Below, in pieces: positions 1 to 6,948 of a DNA stretch of 64,000 nucleotides. The DNA is taken from positions 1-64,000 of the forward strand of contig CALXSY010000001.1 of the NCBI GenBank assembly GCA_944391285.1, in the 5' to 3' direction. This stretch comes from an uncultured Clostridia bacterium (GTDB taxonomy: Bacteria > Bacillota > Peptococcia > Peptococcales > Peptococcaceae). The notes under the pieces were generated by a model. It did no database searches, was not told where the DNA came from, and worked only from the letters and a program-made list of their open reading frames with translations. Position 1 is the first letter of the stretch. Each line of letters starts with the position of its first letter. The position numbers and the translations under genes were made by a program.

Positions 1-746
1 TATCTTACTCCGTTTGAGAAGAGATTTGCATCTTAGATTTATCGAACCAAGTGTTACAATTATACTTGACCACAACAGACTTTGATTAAGTTTGAAAGAA
101 AACTGTACGATTCAAGTATACAATAGTTTTAGAAAATTTACAAGCATTTTTGATAAAAGGCAAGCATTTCGCCAAAAAATGCATATGTATTTTAAAACAT
201 CGGCAAGGCGTTAAGCGTGCAGGAGTTGTTCAAAACGAAAAAACCATGTTGACACATTGACGGATTATTTTGGCTTTTTATATCGCTTAAAGATAAAATA
301 TTGACTGAGAAATGCCGTATATAAAGATGAAAAAAATCTGTCAATCAGTCAATCAGTCAACCCTTGCACCATTATTGTGTTTTAACATATTATTGCCTGC
401 GCAGATGCAGACAGATCTACCGGACCGGTTAAAAACTGATGAGCGCCTAATATAGATGAACAGCACAAACAAGACCGGTACGCATTTTTTGCTGGAACCA
501 AAGCAGAATAATATTTTATGGGTTCGATAAAAACAAAATAACAATATACAGAAATAATGCATACAATGAATATCGTGCATAAAAAGTCAAAAATCAAAAA
601 GGGATATTTTGGAAAGAAAATAAGCCTATAATTCTATTGCACAAAAAAATCAGCGACATTTTGAACAATAAAAAATCGCAAAAAAACGATGCATTTTTCA
701 TACATATAAAGCGGATAGAAGCCCGATTTTATCGCGAAAAAAGGTA
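1..746. other. AT-rich region without a convincing gene
   Basis: No reading frame here has a good ribosome site together with protein-like composition. Two overlapping minus-strand frames around 353-597 are cysteine/phenylalanine-rich and lack a Shine-Dalgarno sequence, so I treat them as chance. The stretch holds short direct repeats at 340-360 and ends at a strong promoter (747-775). As it precedes the replication and integration genes of a mobile element, it may carry cis sites of that element such as an origin or operators. This is inference from position. Confidence 0.4.
340..360. repeat. short tandem repeat GTCAATCA x 2.6
   Basis: The 8-mer GTCAATCA occurs at 340-347 and 348-355, followed by GTCAA. 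The related inverse TTGACTGA lies at 301-308. Iteron-like repeats upstream of a primase/helicase gene can mark a replication origin or an operator, but three short units are weak evidence. Confidence 0.4.
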
Positions 747-775
747 TTGACCACATCAGAAGAAATCGGTATAAT
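747..775 (+). promoter_or_regulatory. sigma-A type promoter for the mobile-element genes
   Basis: TTGACC (747-752), a 17-bp spacer, and a consensus TATAAT (770-775). It points at the orphan gene at 1042 and the primase behind it. The predicted start near 782 gives a leader of about 260 nt containing three Shine-Dalgarno-like motifs. Confidence 0.7.
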
Positions 776-869
776 AAAACAAGATCAAATGACCCGGCCG
801 GTATTTGAGTAACTTAAAGACACGCAAAAATGAGCAATTAAAGCGGCAAGGAAGGAGGATAAAACAAAA

Positions 870-932
870 ATGAATATGCATACTTTATGCAAAAATGCTG
901 GAGGGAGGATAAAAAAGAAAGTGCTCTATTGA
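870..932 (+). CDS. possible 20-residue leader peptide
   Basis: An ATG at 870 follows the strong ribosome site GGAAGGAGGAT (851-860 region) at normal spacing and opens a 20-codon frame ending in TGA at 930-932. A second AGGAGG-like sequence lies inside it (about 900-910). It lies in the leader between the promoter at 747-775 and the gene at 1042. It may be a translated leader ORF or only a relic. No family is recognised. Confidence 0.25.
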   Translation: MNMHTLCKNAGGRIKKKVLY

Positions 933-1041
933 GCGAAAAATCAAGTCTTAATTAAATAATGGAGAGAATGGGGGAATTTTTGCTTCAAAAAAACGCTTTG
1001 CATGATTTTTATTTTTCAAAGAAACTATTAAGGAGGATACT

Positions 1042-1530
1042 ATGTATATTAAAATAAATGAACCCGAAAAACTCGCGAAGTTTTATGACAAAGTTAAAGA
1101 AGAAGGCGGCGACAGGTTATTTATTGACGGAGAGCAACTTGTGATTCAGCATGGCGGAAGTGAATATCGTTCCGACAACTTTAGGTTGTCGGGACCTTTT
1201 GGCAGAGTAATCGGCTCGGAAGAAGAACGCGTCAAGCAATTATGCTGTGCAGACCGCCAGTTGTTGGCTGCTATCGGTAAAGAGCGCGCTTTGGTGCGTT
1301 GCGATGAAGACGGCTTTTTGTATATTTCACCTAAGCATGCGGCTACGGAAAAAGACGCAGGATTTATAATTTTTTGGGCAACTGATGCAGGAGCAAAATT
1401 GGCATTTGTAAACTGTTTGACCGAAAAGATTGTCAGCTTAACCGTAAGTAAAAGTTTGAGCGATAAAACATGCCTAATCGCCAAATCGCTGGAGAGGGGA
1501 GATAAGGAAAATGGGAAAATTAATAATTAA
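1042..1530 (+). CDS. hypothetical protein of mobile element
   Basis: A protein of 162 residues that I do not recognise. An AGGAGG site (about 1031-1036) precedes the ATG at good spacing. The sequence is soluble and mixed alpha/beta in look, with no membrane segment and no obvious metal-binding or catalytic motif. Its end overlaps the start of the primase-helicase gene by 20 bp, so the two are probably co-transcribed from the promoter at 747-775. Being first in an operon with primase, excisionase and integrase, it is probably an element-borne accessory or regulatory protein. That role is inferred only from position. Confidence 0.6.
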   Translation: MYIKINEPEKLAKFYDKVKEEGGDRLFIDGEQLVIQHGGSEYRSDNFRLSGPFGRVIGSEEERVKQLCCADRQLLAAIGKERALVRCDEDGFLYISPKHAATEKDAGFIIFWATDAGAKLAFVNCLTEKIVSLTVSKSLSDKTCLIAKSLERGDKENGKINN

Positions 1531-2953
1531 TGTACCGGGCGGTGAACCGGATTTTCTGGCCATGGACTTGCTGGACGGCGGAAGTTTTGAAGATTATTTT
1601 GATTTGTGCGGGGATGTGATGGCATCTGATGATGGCGGGCTGTGGCTTGGTGATTTGATTTGCAAGGAAATTGATGAGCAGCAGGTTGCTTTGGAATTAA
1701 TCGACAGGAAAGAGGACGTTAAGGCTGAAAGCGGAAAGATGCGCAAGGAAACCGGCGAAGATAAAATATCAATGAATGCACTTGCCGAAAGGTTTTTAGC
1801 CGCATATTATGTGCGAAATATCGAAGAGAAGATTTATATTTTTGATGATGAACTAAATTTTTATCGTTATGCCAATCAAAATGAGATCCTATCAAAGCTG
1901 CGGGATGTGCTTTCACAAAAGGAGTTGAATAAGCTAACTTATCGAAGTTTTGATGATGCGATAAAGTTTTTGCAGGCATTCAGCAAAATAAAATTGGAAG
2001 AACGCCCTATTTACCGCTCTTGCGTTCTTTTTGAGAACGGATTTTTTGACATATGCACAGGCAAAGAGATTGAGTATGATCCGGCACGCATTCAATGCTT
2101 TTATAAAATCAACGCTAATTTTCATCCGAAGGAAAAGCTTGAGGCGCCGTATTTTGAACAATTTTTAGAATATGTAAGCACGGGCGATAAGCAAGTGATC
2201 AGAAGAATATGGGAATTTTTGGGTTATTGCCTGATACCGGATCAGGATGCCAAATGCTTCTTTTACCTAGGTACAGAACATGACAGCGGCAAGAGCGTTT
2301 TAGCTGAGTTTTTGACAAGACTTGTCGGCAAAGAGTTCGTATCGGCAGTAGCTCTGCAGGAGTTAAATAAAGATTTTTATTTAGCACCATTGGTGGGAAA
2401 AACCCTTAATTTATGCATGGATCTGAGCTCAAAAGCGTTGAAGCCGGATGATGTAAGCCAATTAAAAAAGCTCACCGGCGGAGATATGTTGAATGTTAAT
2501 GAAAAATATAAGTCCATAAAAAGTCATAAAAACAGCACGAAATTTGTTTTTGGCTCAAATTACAAGCTGCAACTGAGCGAAGATGACGATGCCTTATGGG
2601 AGCGCTTGGTCGTGGTGCCGTTTTTGCAGTCAACGCCAAAGGAAAAGCAAGATAAAAAACTAGCCGAAAAATTCTGGCAGGAGAGAGATGCAATCGTTAC
2701 AAAGGCGATGTTTGCGGTGCGCAGAGTAATTGGCAAAAATTACATTTTTTCGGAATGCTTGATCGCTGATCGCATGAAAACGCAATGGCAGAACGACGAT
2801 CAAAACAGTGTGATGCGCTTTATTGGCTTAAGATGCTCGGTAGGCGATAAAGACCGGAGAACACATACCGAAGACCTTTATTCGGAATATCTAATTTTTT
2901 GCGACGAAGCAGGCTATGAGCCGGTAACCAAAAATCGTTTTCCAGGATTTTAA
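1511..2953 (+). CDS. P4/D5-type primase-helicase, probable frameshift at 3' end
   Basis: A 480-residue protein resembling the phage/plasmid DNA primase-helicases of the P4/D5 group (SF3 ATPases), which unwind DNA at the element's origin. The ATPase core starts near residue 255 with the P-loop GTEHDSGKS. A later stretch, TKFVFGSNYKLQLSEDDDAL then WERL, fits the sensor/arginine-finger area with a conserved N and R. The N-terminal third is short and no complete primase catalytic domain is visible. The frame stops at 2951-2953 after KNRFPGF. Removing one T from the TTTT run at 2938-2941 would continue the protein to a TGA at 3033-3035 through the family-like tail FEESKVAGKRK. The copy is therefore probably frameshifted, by mutation, sequencing error or slippage. 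The ribosome site is GGAGA-rich and well placed. Confidence 0.75.
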   Translation: MGKLIINVPGGEPDFLAMDLLDGGSFEDYFDLCGDVMASDDGGLWLGDLICKEIDEQQVALELIDRKEDVKAESGKMRKETGEDKISMNALAERFLAAYYVRNIEEKIYIFDDELNFYRYANQNEILSKLRDVLSQKELNKLTYRSFDDAIKFLQAFSKIKLEERPIYRSCVLFENGFFDICTGKEIEYDPARIQCFYKINANFHPKEKLEAPYFEQFLEYVSTGDKQVIRRIWEFLGYCLIPDQDAKCFFYLGTEHDSGKSVLAEFLTRLVGKEFVSAVALQELNKDFYLAPLVGKTLNLCMDLSSKALKPDDVSQLKKLTGGDMLNVNEKYKSIKSHKNSTKFVFGSNYKLQLSEDDDALWERLVVVPFLQSTPKEKQDKKLAEKFWQERDAIVTKAMFAVRRVIGKNYIFSECLIADRMKTQWQNDDQNSVMRFIGLRCSVGDKDRRTHTEDLYSEYLIFCDEAGYEPVTKNRFPGF

Positions 2954-3070
2954 ACACAAGATTAAATTTGAAGAATCAAAAGTGGCAGGAAAACGGAAAA
3001 CAAGCCTGGGGATTTGTTGGGATCTGCTTGGATGATGAAGCGGAAAATCAATAAAAAAAGGAGAGAAATT

Positions 3071-3256
3071 ATGGAAGAAAAGTATTTGACTGTAAAAGAT
3101 TTGCAGCAAATTTTGAACTTATCCCGAAGCACCGCTTACGCGCTCGCTAATAGCGGCGAATTGAAGGTTGTGCGCATCGGTTCTGTGATACGCATTCCGC
3201 GTACAGAGTTGGATAAATGGATAAATGCTCAACTTGGTGAGGTGATTTCTGCGTGA
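3071..3256 (+). CDS. excisionase-like helix-turn-helix protein
   Basis: A 61-residue DNA-binding protein of the excisionase/MerR-like winged-helix family (HTH_17). The pattern is YLTVKDLQQILNLSRSTAYA then a recognition helix and RIPRTELDKW. Such proteins bend DNA at att sites and set the direction of site-specific recombination. I start it at the ATG at 3071 because AAAAAGGAGAGA lies just upstream; a longer in-frame TTG start at 3014 has no ribosome site. The TGA overlaps the GTG of the integrase gene by 4 bp, so the two are translationally coupled. Confidence 0.85.
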   Translation: MEEKYLTVKDLQQILNLSRSTAYALANSGELKVVRIGSVIRIPRTELDKWINAQLGEVISA

Positions 3257-4485
3257 AAATCGCTGTTTCAGGTTCCATAGAAACTAAAATAGACAAACAT
3301 GGGCAGAAAACTTATGCGGTTCGCTACCGGTGGCTTGATTTAGCCACCGGCAAGCGCCGGCAAAGCACGAAAAGAGGGTTTAAACGCAAAGGCGATGCGC
3401 AAAAGTTCTTGGAAGAAATCAAAACGAAATTACAATCGGGGCAAAGCATACCGAACAGCAAGCTGACTTTGGCGCAAGTGGCAGATGAATGGTTGGCATC
3501 GGAGGTAGAAGGAAAACTGCGCCCCAATACGATCAATTGGTATAAAGTAAACAAGGACAACCATATCAAACCCTATATCGGTATGCTGAAAATGGAGGAT
3601 ATCACGCCGACTGTTCTGCAGGAACTGTACAGGGCTAAATCGGCGGAAGGTTTATCCGATACAAGTGTCTACTACATTCATCGTACCATGAAACAGATTT
3701 GCAAATATGCGGTGCGCAAGCATTATATAACGGAAGATATCACGCAGAGCATCGAAATAAAACTGCGCCGCTCATCGAATAAGAAACCGAATATTCTGAC
3801 TCCGGAGGAGATCCATAACCTGATACAACGCAGTGAACAGCCGCCATATGCCGATATTGCTTTGGCAATCGCTTTGGCTGGGTTTATGGGACTGAGAAGA
3901 GGCGAGATATTGGGCTTAAAGTACAGCGCCATCGACCGCAAAAATCGCATATTGCACATTTCGGAACAAAAGACCGGCTATGATGAAGAAGACAGCACCA
4001 GCGAGCTAAAGACCGAAAGCAGCTGCCGCAATCTGCCCATTCCCGATATAGTATGGGAATACCTTTGTCAGCAGGAAGAACGAACAGCCAAGCTTGCCGA
4101 AAAATACGGCTGCAGATACGATTTTACAACAGGATTCGTCTGCTGTTATTTTAGCGAGAAAAATTTCGGACATCCATTCAAGCCGAATTATTTCAGCAGG
4201 AAGTTTGGGGAGCTGGTCAAAGAGAACGAAAAGACGACAGGTTTTCGCTTTCACGATCTGCGCCATTCCTATGCCTCCTGGCTGATCCACCAAAAAATAC
4301 CGGTGACTACGGTGGCAATGTTGTTGGGACACGCATCGCCGGATATCACCATGAAAACCTATGCGCACATCTTAAAGCAAGCGTATCTGAAAGAGTGTGA
4401 GGAGATAAATGATTATCTGAATATGGCTGTCGGCCTCGACAGACAGAACGAAAAGGCTTTGGGCAATAACCCAAAGCCTTTTTGA
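3253..4485 (+). CDS. tyrosine recombinase / phage-type integrase
   Basis: A 410-residue integrase of the Tn916/phage group. It has an N-terminal arm-type DNA-binding domain (about residues 1-60, basic, ending in FKRKGDAQKFLEEI), a SAM-like core-binding domain (about 70-165) and a catalytic domain (about 180-390). Catalytic residues visible are the first Arg in GLRRGEILGL, the HDLRHSYAS box (H-x-x-R), LLGHAS, and the nucleophile Tyr in MKTYAHIL. The start is GTG, overlapping the excisionase stop. The last codons form half of an intrinsic terminator. It presumably recombines at the tRNA-Ser 3' end copied at 4705-4721. Confidence 0.93.
   Translation: MKIAVSGSIETKIDKHGQKTYAVRYRWLDLATGKRRQSTKRGFKRKGDAQKFLEEIKTKLQSGQSIPNSKLTLAQVADEWLASEVEGKLRPNTINWYKVNKDNHIKPYIGMLKMEDITPTVLQELYRAKSAEGLSDTSVYYIHRTMKQICKYAVRKHYITEDITQSIEIKLRRSSNKKPNILTPEEIHNLIQRSEQPPYADIALAIALAGFMGLRRGEILGLKYSAIDRKNRILHISEQKTGYDEEDSTSELKTESSCRNLPIPDIVWEYLCQQEERTAKLAEKYGCRYDFTTGFVCCYFSEKNFGHPFKPNYFSRKFGELVKENEKTTGFRFHDLRHSYASWLIHQKIPVTTVAMLLGHASPDITMKTYAHILKQAYLKECEEINDYLNMAVGLDRQNEKALGNNPKPF
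4452..4483 (+). terminator. intrinsic terminator inside the integrase 3' end
   Basis: AAAGGCTTTGGG (4452-4463) pairs with CCCAAAGCCTTT (4470-4481), followed by Ts. The integrase stop codon lies within the U-tract, so coding and termination signals overlap. Confidence 0.85.
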
Positions 4486-4663
4486 ATCGGCGAAAATATG
4501 ATAAAAGTTACTTATCGTATCAAAATAAACATAAAAACAGCCGCAAAACCGGCTTTTTACGCTGAAAAATGCAGGGAGTACAAGCGATTTTTCTGATACT
4601 GTGATCAAATTGTTGTCAAGCCCGAATTTCAGCCGCTCGGAAAGAGATGTGCAACACAAAAGC

Positions 4664-4698
4664 AAAAACCCCGTAATCGCGATGATTACGGGGTTTTT
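4664..4698. terminator. palindromic terminator next to att-like repeat
   Basis: AAAAACCCCGTAATC (4664-4678) and GATTACGGGGTTTTT (4684-4698) form a perfect 15-bp stem with A/T tracts on both sides, so it can act in either direction. Read on the minus strand it lies immediately behind the partial tRNA-Ser 3' end at 4705-4721, just as the terminator at 4885-4921 lies behind the intact tRNA gene. Confidence 0.8.
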
Positions 4699-4704
4699 CA
4701 CTAC

Positions 4705-4721
4705 GGAGAGAATGGGATTTG
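4705..4721 (-). repeat. tRNA-Ser 3'-end fragment, probable att site
   Basis: The 17-mer ggagagaatgggatttg is identical (as reverse complement) to the 3' end of tRNA-Ser(GCT) at 15538-15554 and matches 16 of 17 positions of tRNA-Ser(GGA) at 4925-4941. The preceding TTTTTCAC is also shared with the flank of 4925. It is a cut-off tRNA end beside an integrase gene, which is what integration into a tRNA 3' end leaves behind. The other boundary of the element was not found in the window. Confidence 0.6.
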
Positions 4722-4884
4722 CTCCGCTCCCTCCTCGTAGTTATTTTTGCTTTTGCAGGCAGCTGCTCGTTGGAAAATACGATAATTATCGCATTTTATC
4801 TGTCGGTCACTATCACGCCGCGGCGGGAAAAATTCTTCCAAAGGGCGCATTTTTCTTATCCGCCTGTTCAAATCCCCAAGCATA

Positions 4885-4921
4885 AAAAAGACCATGTACC
4901 AAAAAGGCACATGGTCTTTTT
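4885..4921. terminator. terminator of tRNA-Ser(GGA)
   Basis: AAAAAGACCATGT (4885-4897) pairs perfectly with ACATGGTCTTTTT (4909-4921). It sits 4 bp beyond the 3' end of the minus-strand tRNA gene and has U-tracts in both directions. Confidence 0.85.
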
Positions 4922-4924
4922 CAC

Positions 4925-5010
4925 GGAGAGAAAGGGATTTGAACCCTTGATACAGTTTCCCGTATACACGCTTTCCAGGCGTGCTCCTTCGACCGCTCGG
5001 ACATCTCTCC
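4925..5010 (-). tRNA. tRNA-Ser(GGA)
   Basis: An 86-nt class II tRNA with a 7-bp acceptor stem GGAGAGA/TCTCTCC, D arm GAGCGGTCGAAGG, anticodon stem CACGC/GCGTG with loop CTGGAAA (anticodon GGA at 4974-4976), a long variable arm, and T arm GGGTTCAAATCCC. CCA is not encoded, so the cca product at 28834-30168 must add it. It has its own promoter and terminator and is the likely integration target of the element to its left. Confidence 0.97.
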
Positions 5011-5029
5011 AAATTGGACTAACAGTCAA

Positions 5030-5058
5030 ATTATAGCACGGCTTAACAGCACTGTCAA
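5030..5058 (-). promoter_or_regulatory. promoter of tRNA-Ser(GGA)
   Basis: Minus-strand TTGACA (5053-5058) and TATAAT (5030-5035) with a 17-bp spacer, a full consensus promoter, about 20 bp upstream of the tRNA 5' end. Confidence 0.88.
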
Positions 5059-5139
5059 GCATTATTTTGGGGAAAATAGATTAAAAGCAGAAAAAAATCA
5101 AAAAGATTTCATAAGAAAAATATATTTATACTGAGGTAG

Positions 5140-5859
5140 TTATGCCAACGGCAAAATCGCAAAGATTAAAACACTCCAGATGGCATGTGAGAGAATAGCT
5201 AAAAAGAGATTGTCACGCCACTGATAAAGCGCACCCCAAAATAAACCGCCGACTAACGCTGCAATAACTAGCAAAGGATTAAGGGAGCAGACATGCGCTA
5301 AAGCATAAAGGATGGACGCCAAAACTAAACCTAATTCTCTGCCTAAAAAAGCTTGCATATTGTGCTGGACAAAACCCCGCCAAAATAATTCTTCTACCGG
5401 AGCGATAATAAAAAATATTAACAATCCGCCGATGATCGGGGACAGAGAGGAAGTCAACTGGTAGAGGGAAAGGGTAAATTCCTCAACCGCCGGAAAGAGC
5501 ATAGTTAACAAAAGCTTGCCTAAAAAGAAGATGAGATACAAAATTAAGGCACTGGCAACAGCAATTAAAATATTAACCGCCGAAAGATGCTCGCGGTTTA
5601 TATGCACATCACCCCAAGCTAAGGTCAGAAAGCCTAAAACTACGGAAGTGAGCAATATACCAACCCAAAAGTTAGCGATTTGCACAAAAAAGGTGAGAAA
5701 AAGTAGAATAAAAGCAATACCCACGGCAATGGCTAACTGCCAAGGCGTAACCGGTGTGCCGGTAAAATGGTCGTCAATGCTGTAACCATGCTGTGTGGTC
5801 GCAAAGGTAAGGTTGCGTTGGACATCGTTAGGATTAACAGGATTTTTGAGAAATTTCAT
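5140..5859 (-). CDS. CPBP (CAAX-like) intramembrane metalloprotease
   Basis: A 239-residue membrane protein with about six to seven hydrophobic helices. The Abi/CPBP family signature is present: EE in PVEELFWRGFVQ (about residue 155), then an AHV histidine (about 190) and SHAIWS (about 225). Members cleave membrane-embedded peptides and in various bacteria process prenylated or bacteriocin-like peptides; the substrate here is unknown. The ribosome site is AAAGGAGG, slightly far from the ATG. It follows ung by 26 bp on the same strand and probably shares its promoter. Confidence 0.85.
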   Translation of the reverse strand: MKFLKNPVNPNDVQRNLTFATTQHGYSIDDHFTGTPVTPWQLAIAVGIAFILLFLTFFVQIANFWVGILLTSVVLGFLTLAWGDVHINREHLSAVNILIAVASALILYLIFFLGKLLLTMLFPAVEEFTLSLYQLTSSLSPIIGGLLIFFIIAPVEELFWRGFVQHNMQAFLGRELGLVLASILYALAHVCSLNPLLVIAALVGGLFWGALYQWRDNLFLAILSHAIWSVLIFAILPLA

Positions 5860-5885
5860 TGTAAGCTAAGCCTCCTTTAAGGGGA

Positions 5886-6563
5886 TTAAATATTAGGAAT
5901 CTGCCAATCGATAGGTGTTTCGTTTAAGGACTGCAAAATATTGTTGCAGCGGGAGAAAGGACGGCTGCCGAAAAAACCATTGTGCGCCGATAAAGGGCTG
6001 GGATGAGGGGACTCGATGATGTAATGCTGTTTATTGGTAACAAACTTTTTCTTAGAACGGGCAAAAGCGCCCCAAAGAATAAAGATCACCGGTTTTTCCC
6101 GTTCGTTCAGAAGCTCGATAATGCGGTCGGTGAAAATACCCCAGCCGATTTTGCTGTGGCTGTTGGCAACGCCTTGGCGTACGGTTAAGGTGGCATTGAG
6201 CAAAAGGACGCCCTGATCCGCCCAAGGCTTTAAATAGCCGTTGTTGGGGATATAGCAGCCTAAGTCGTCATGCAGTTCTTTGTAAATATTTAATAATGAC
6301 GGCGGAATTGCTACTCCTTGGCGTACCGAAAAACTGAGACCGTGAGCTTGTTTGGGACCATGATAAGGGTCTTGTCCCAAAATTACAACTTTGGTATCAG
6401 CATATGAAGTGTAATGCAAAGCATTAAAAATATCATGCATATCCGGATAGATAATGCGGGTACGATATTCTTTAATCAAAAACTGACGAAGCTTTTGGTA
6501 GTAATCTTTGGAAAATTCTGCGGCTAAATAATTATTCCAGTCATTAGTTAAAATTTGCTTCAT
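5886..6563 (-). CDS. ung: uracil-DNA glycosylase
   Basis: A 225-residue family 1 uracil-DNA glycosylase that removes uracil from DNA as the first step of base excision repair. Visible motifs are the water-activating GQDPYHG with its catalytic Asp, the uracil-pocket LLLNATLTV, and the DNA-minor-groove loop [14 protein letters not shown] place the start at the ATG at 6563 because GAGGTG lies 6 bp before it; an upstream in-frame GTG overlaps that ribosome site. It is transcribed from a good minus-strand promoter (6585-6613), divergent from ileS, with the CPBP protease gene behind it. Confidence 0.96.
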   Translation of the reverse strand: MKQILTNDWNNYLAAEFSKDYYQKLRQFLIKEYRTRIIYPDMHDIFNALHYTSYADTKVVILGQDPYHGPKQAHGLSFSVRQGVAIPPSLLNIYKELHDDLGCYIPNNGYLKPWADQGVLLLNATLTVRQGVANSHSKIGWGIFTDRIIELLNEREKPVIFILWGAFARSKKKFVTNKQHYIIESPHPSPLSAHNGFFGSRPFSRCNNILQSLNETPIDWQIPNI

Positions 6564-6584
6564 AAAATTCACCTCGACAGATAT

Positions 6585-6613
6585 ATACTACCACTTTATC
6601 AGAAAACTGTCAA
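6585..6613 (-). promoter_or_regulatory. promoter of ung
   Basis: Minus-strand TTGACA (6608-6613), a 17-bp spacer, and TAGTAT (6585-6590), just upstream of the ung ribosome site. It is divergent from the ileS promoter. Confidence 0.75.
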
Positions 6614-6651
6614 ACATAAAGGGGTTTTTTCAAGAAAAAAGCGAATAAGTG

Positions 6652-6680
6652 TTGACAAAATGCTTCAAGTAGCTTATTAT
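6652..6680 (+). promoter_or_regulatory. promoter of the ileS T-box transcript
   Basis: TTGACA (6652-6657), a 17-bp spacer, TATTAT (6675-6680). Transcription would start near 6687, at the 5' edge of the T-box leader. Confidence 0.85.
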
Positions 6681-6689
6681 TAAAATAAT

Positions 6690-6923
6690 TATAGGAAAAT
6701 GCAGTGACGGAAAAGAGTACCTTGTCCAAGCTTTTAAGCGAATTCGGGATGGTGGGAGCCGAAGAAAGCGGAGATAAGGGAAAATCATTCCTGAGCAGAT
6801 AAGGTGAACTAACAGTAGCCTTAGCCGTCTGCCCTCGTTACGGGCGAGAAAGTGCCGGAGAAATCCGGAATAAAGGTGGTACCGCGAGCGCTCTCGTCCT
6901 TAGGGATAGAGAGCGTTTTTTTT
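6690..6923 (+). promoter_or_regulatory. T-box leader (Ile) controlling ileS
   Basis: A tRNA-sensing leader. The conserved T-box sequence aaaggtggtaccgcg lies at 6873-6887, followed by the terminator CGCTCTC/GAGAGCG (6889-6915) and eight Ts (6916-6923). Stem I features are AGAGTA near 6715 and GGTGGGAGCC near 6754. The specifier reads AAA-ATC-ATTCC, giving the isoleucine codon ATC at 6784-6786. Uncharged tRNA-Ile should pair there and stabilise the antiterminator so ileS is read when isoleucine is short. Confidence 0.92.
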
Positions 6924-6948
6924 AGATTAAATTTATGAGGTGAAAATA

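Larger units (their letters stand above)
4486..4924. other. non-coding junction between mobile element and tRNA-Ser
   Basis: About 440 bp without a credible gene. It contains the terminator at 4664-4698, a truncated copy of a tRNA-Ser 3' end (4705-4721), about 160 bp of unrecognised sequence, and the terminator of tRNA-Ser (4885-4921). Frames crossing it run through these hairpins and are not real. It is best read as the attachment-site side of the integrated element. Confidence 0.6.

Noticed and set aside
301-325. TTGACT followed by TATATA as a promoter
   Set aside because: The spacing between the hexamers is only about 11-13 bp.
353-597. Two overlapping minus-strand frames of about 70-75 codons
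   Set aside because: Cysteine- and phenylalanine-rich translations of AT-rich DNA without a ribosome site; one starts at TTG. Nothing supports expression.
4632-4640. CCGCTCGGA, identical to part of the tRNA-Ser D arm
   Set aside because: It lies on the wrong side of the 3'-end fragment at 4705-4721 for a collinear broken tRNA, and nine bases can match by chance.
4601-5062. Several frames crossing the tRNA-Ser region
   Set aside because: They run through terminators, the att-like fragment and the tRNA gene itself, so they cannot be real coding regions.
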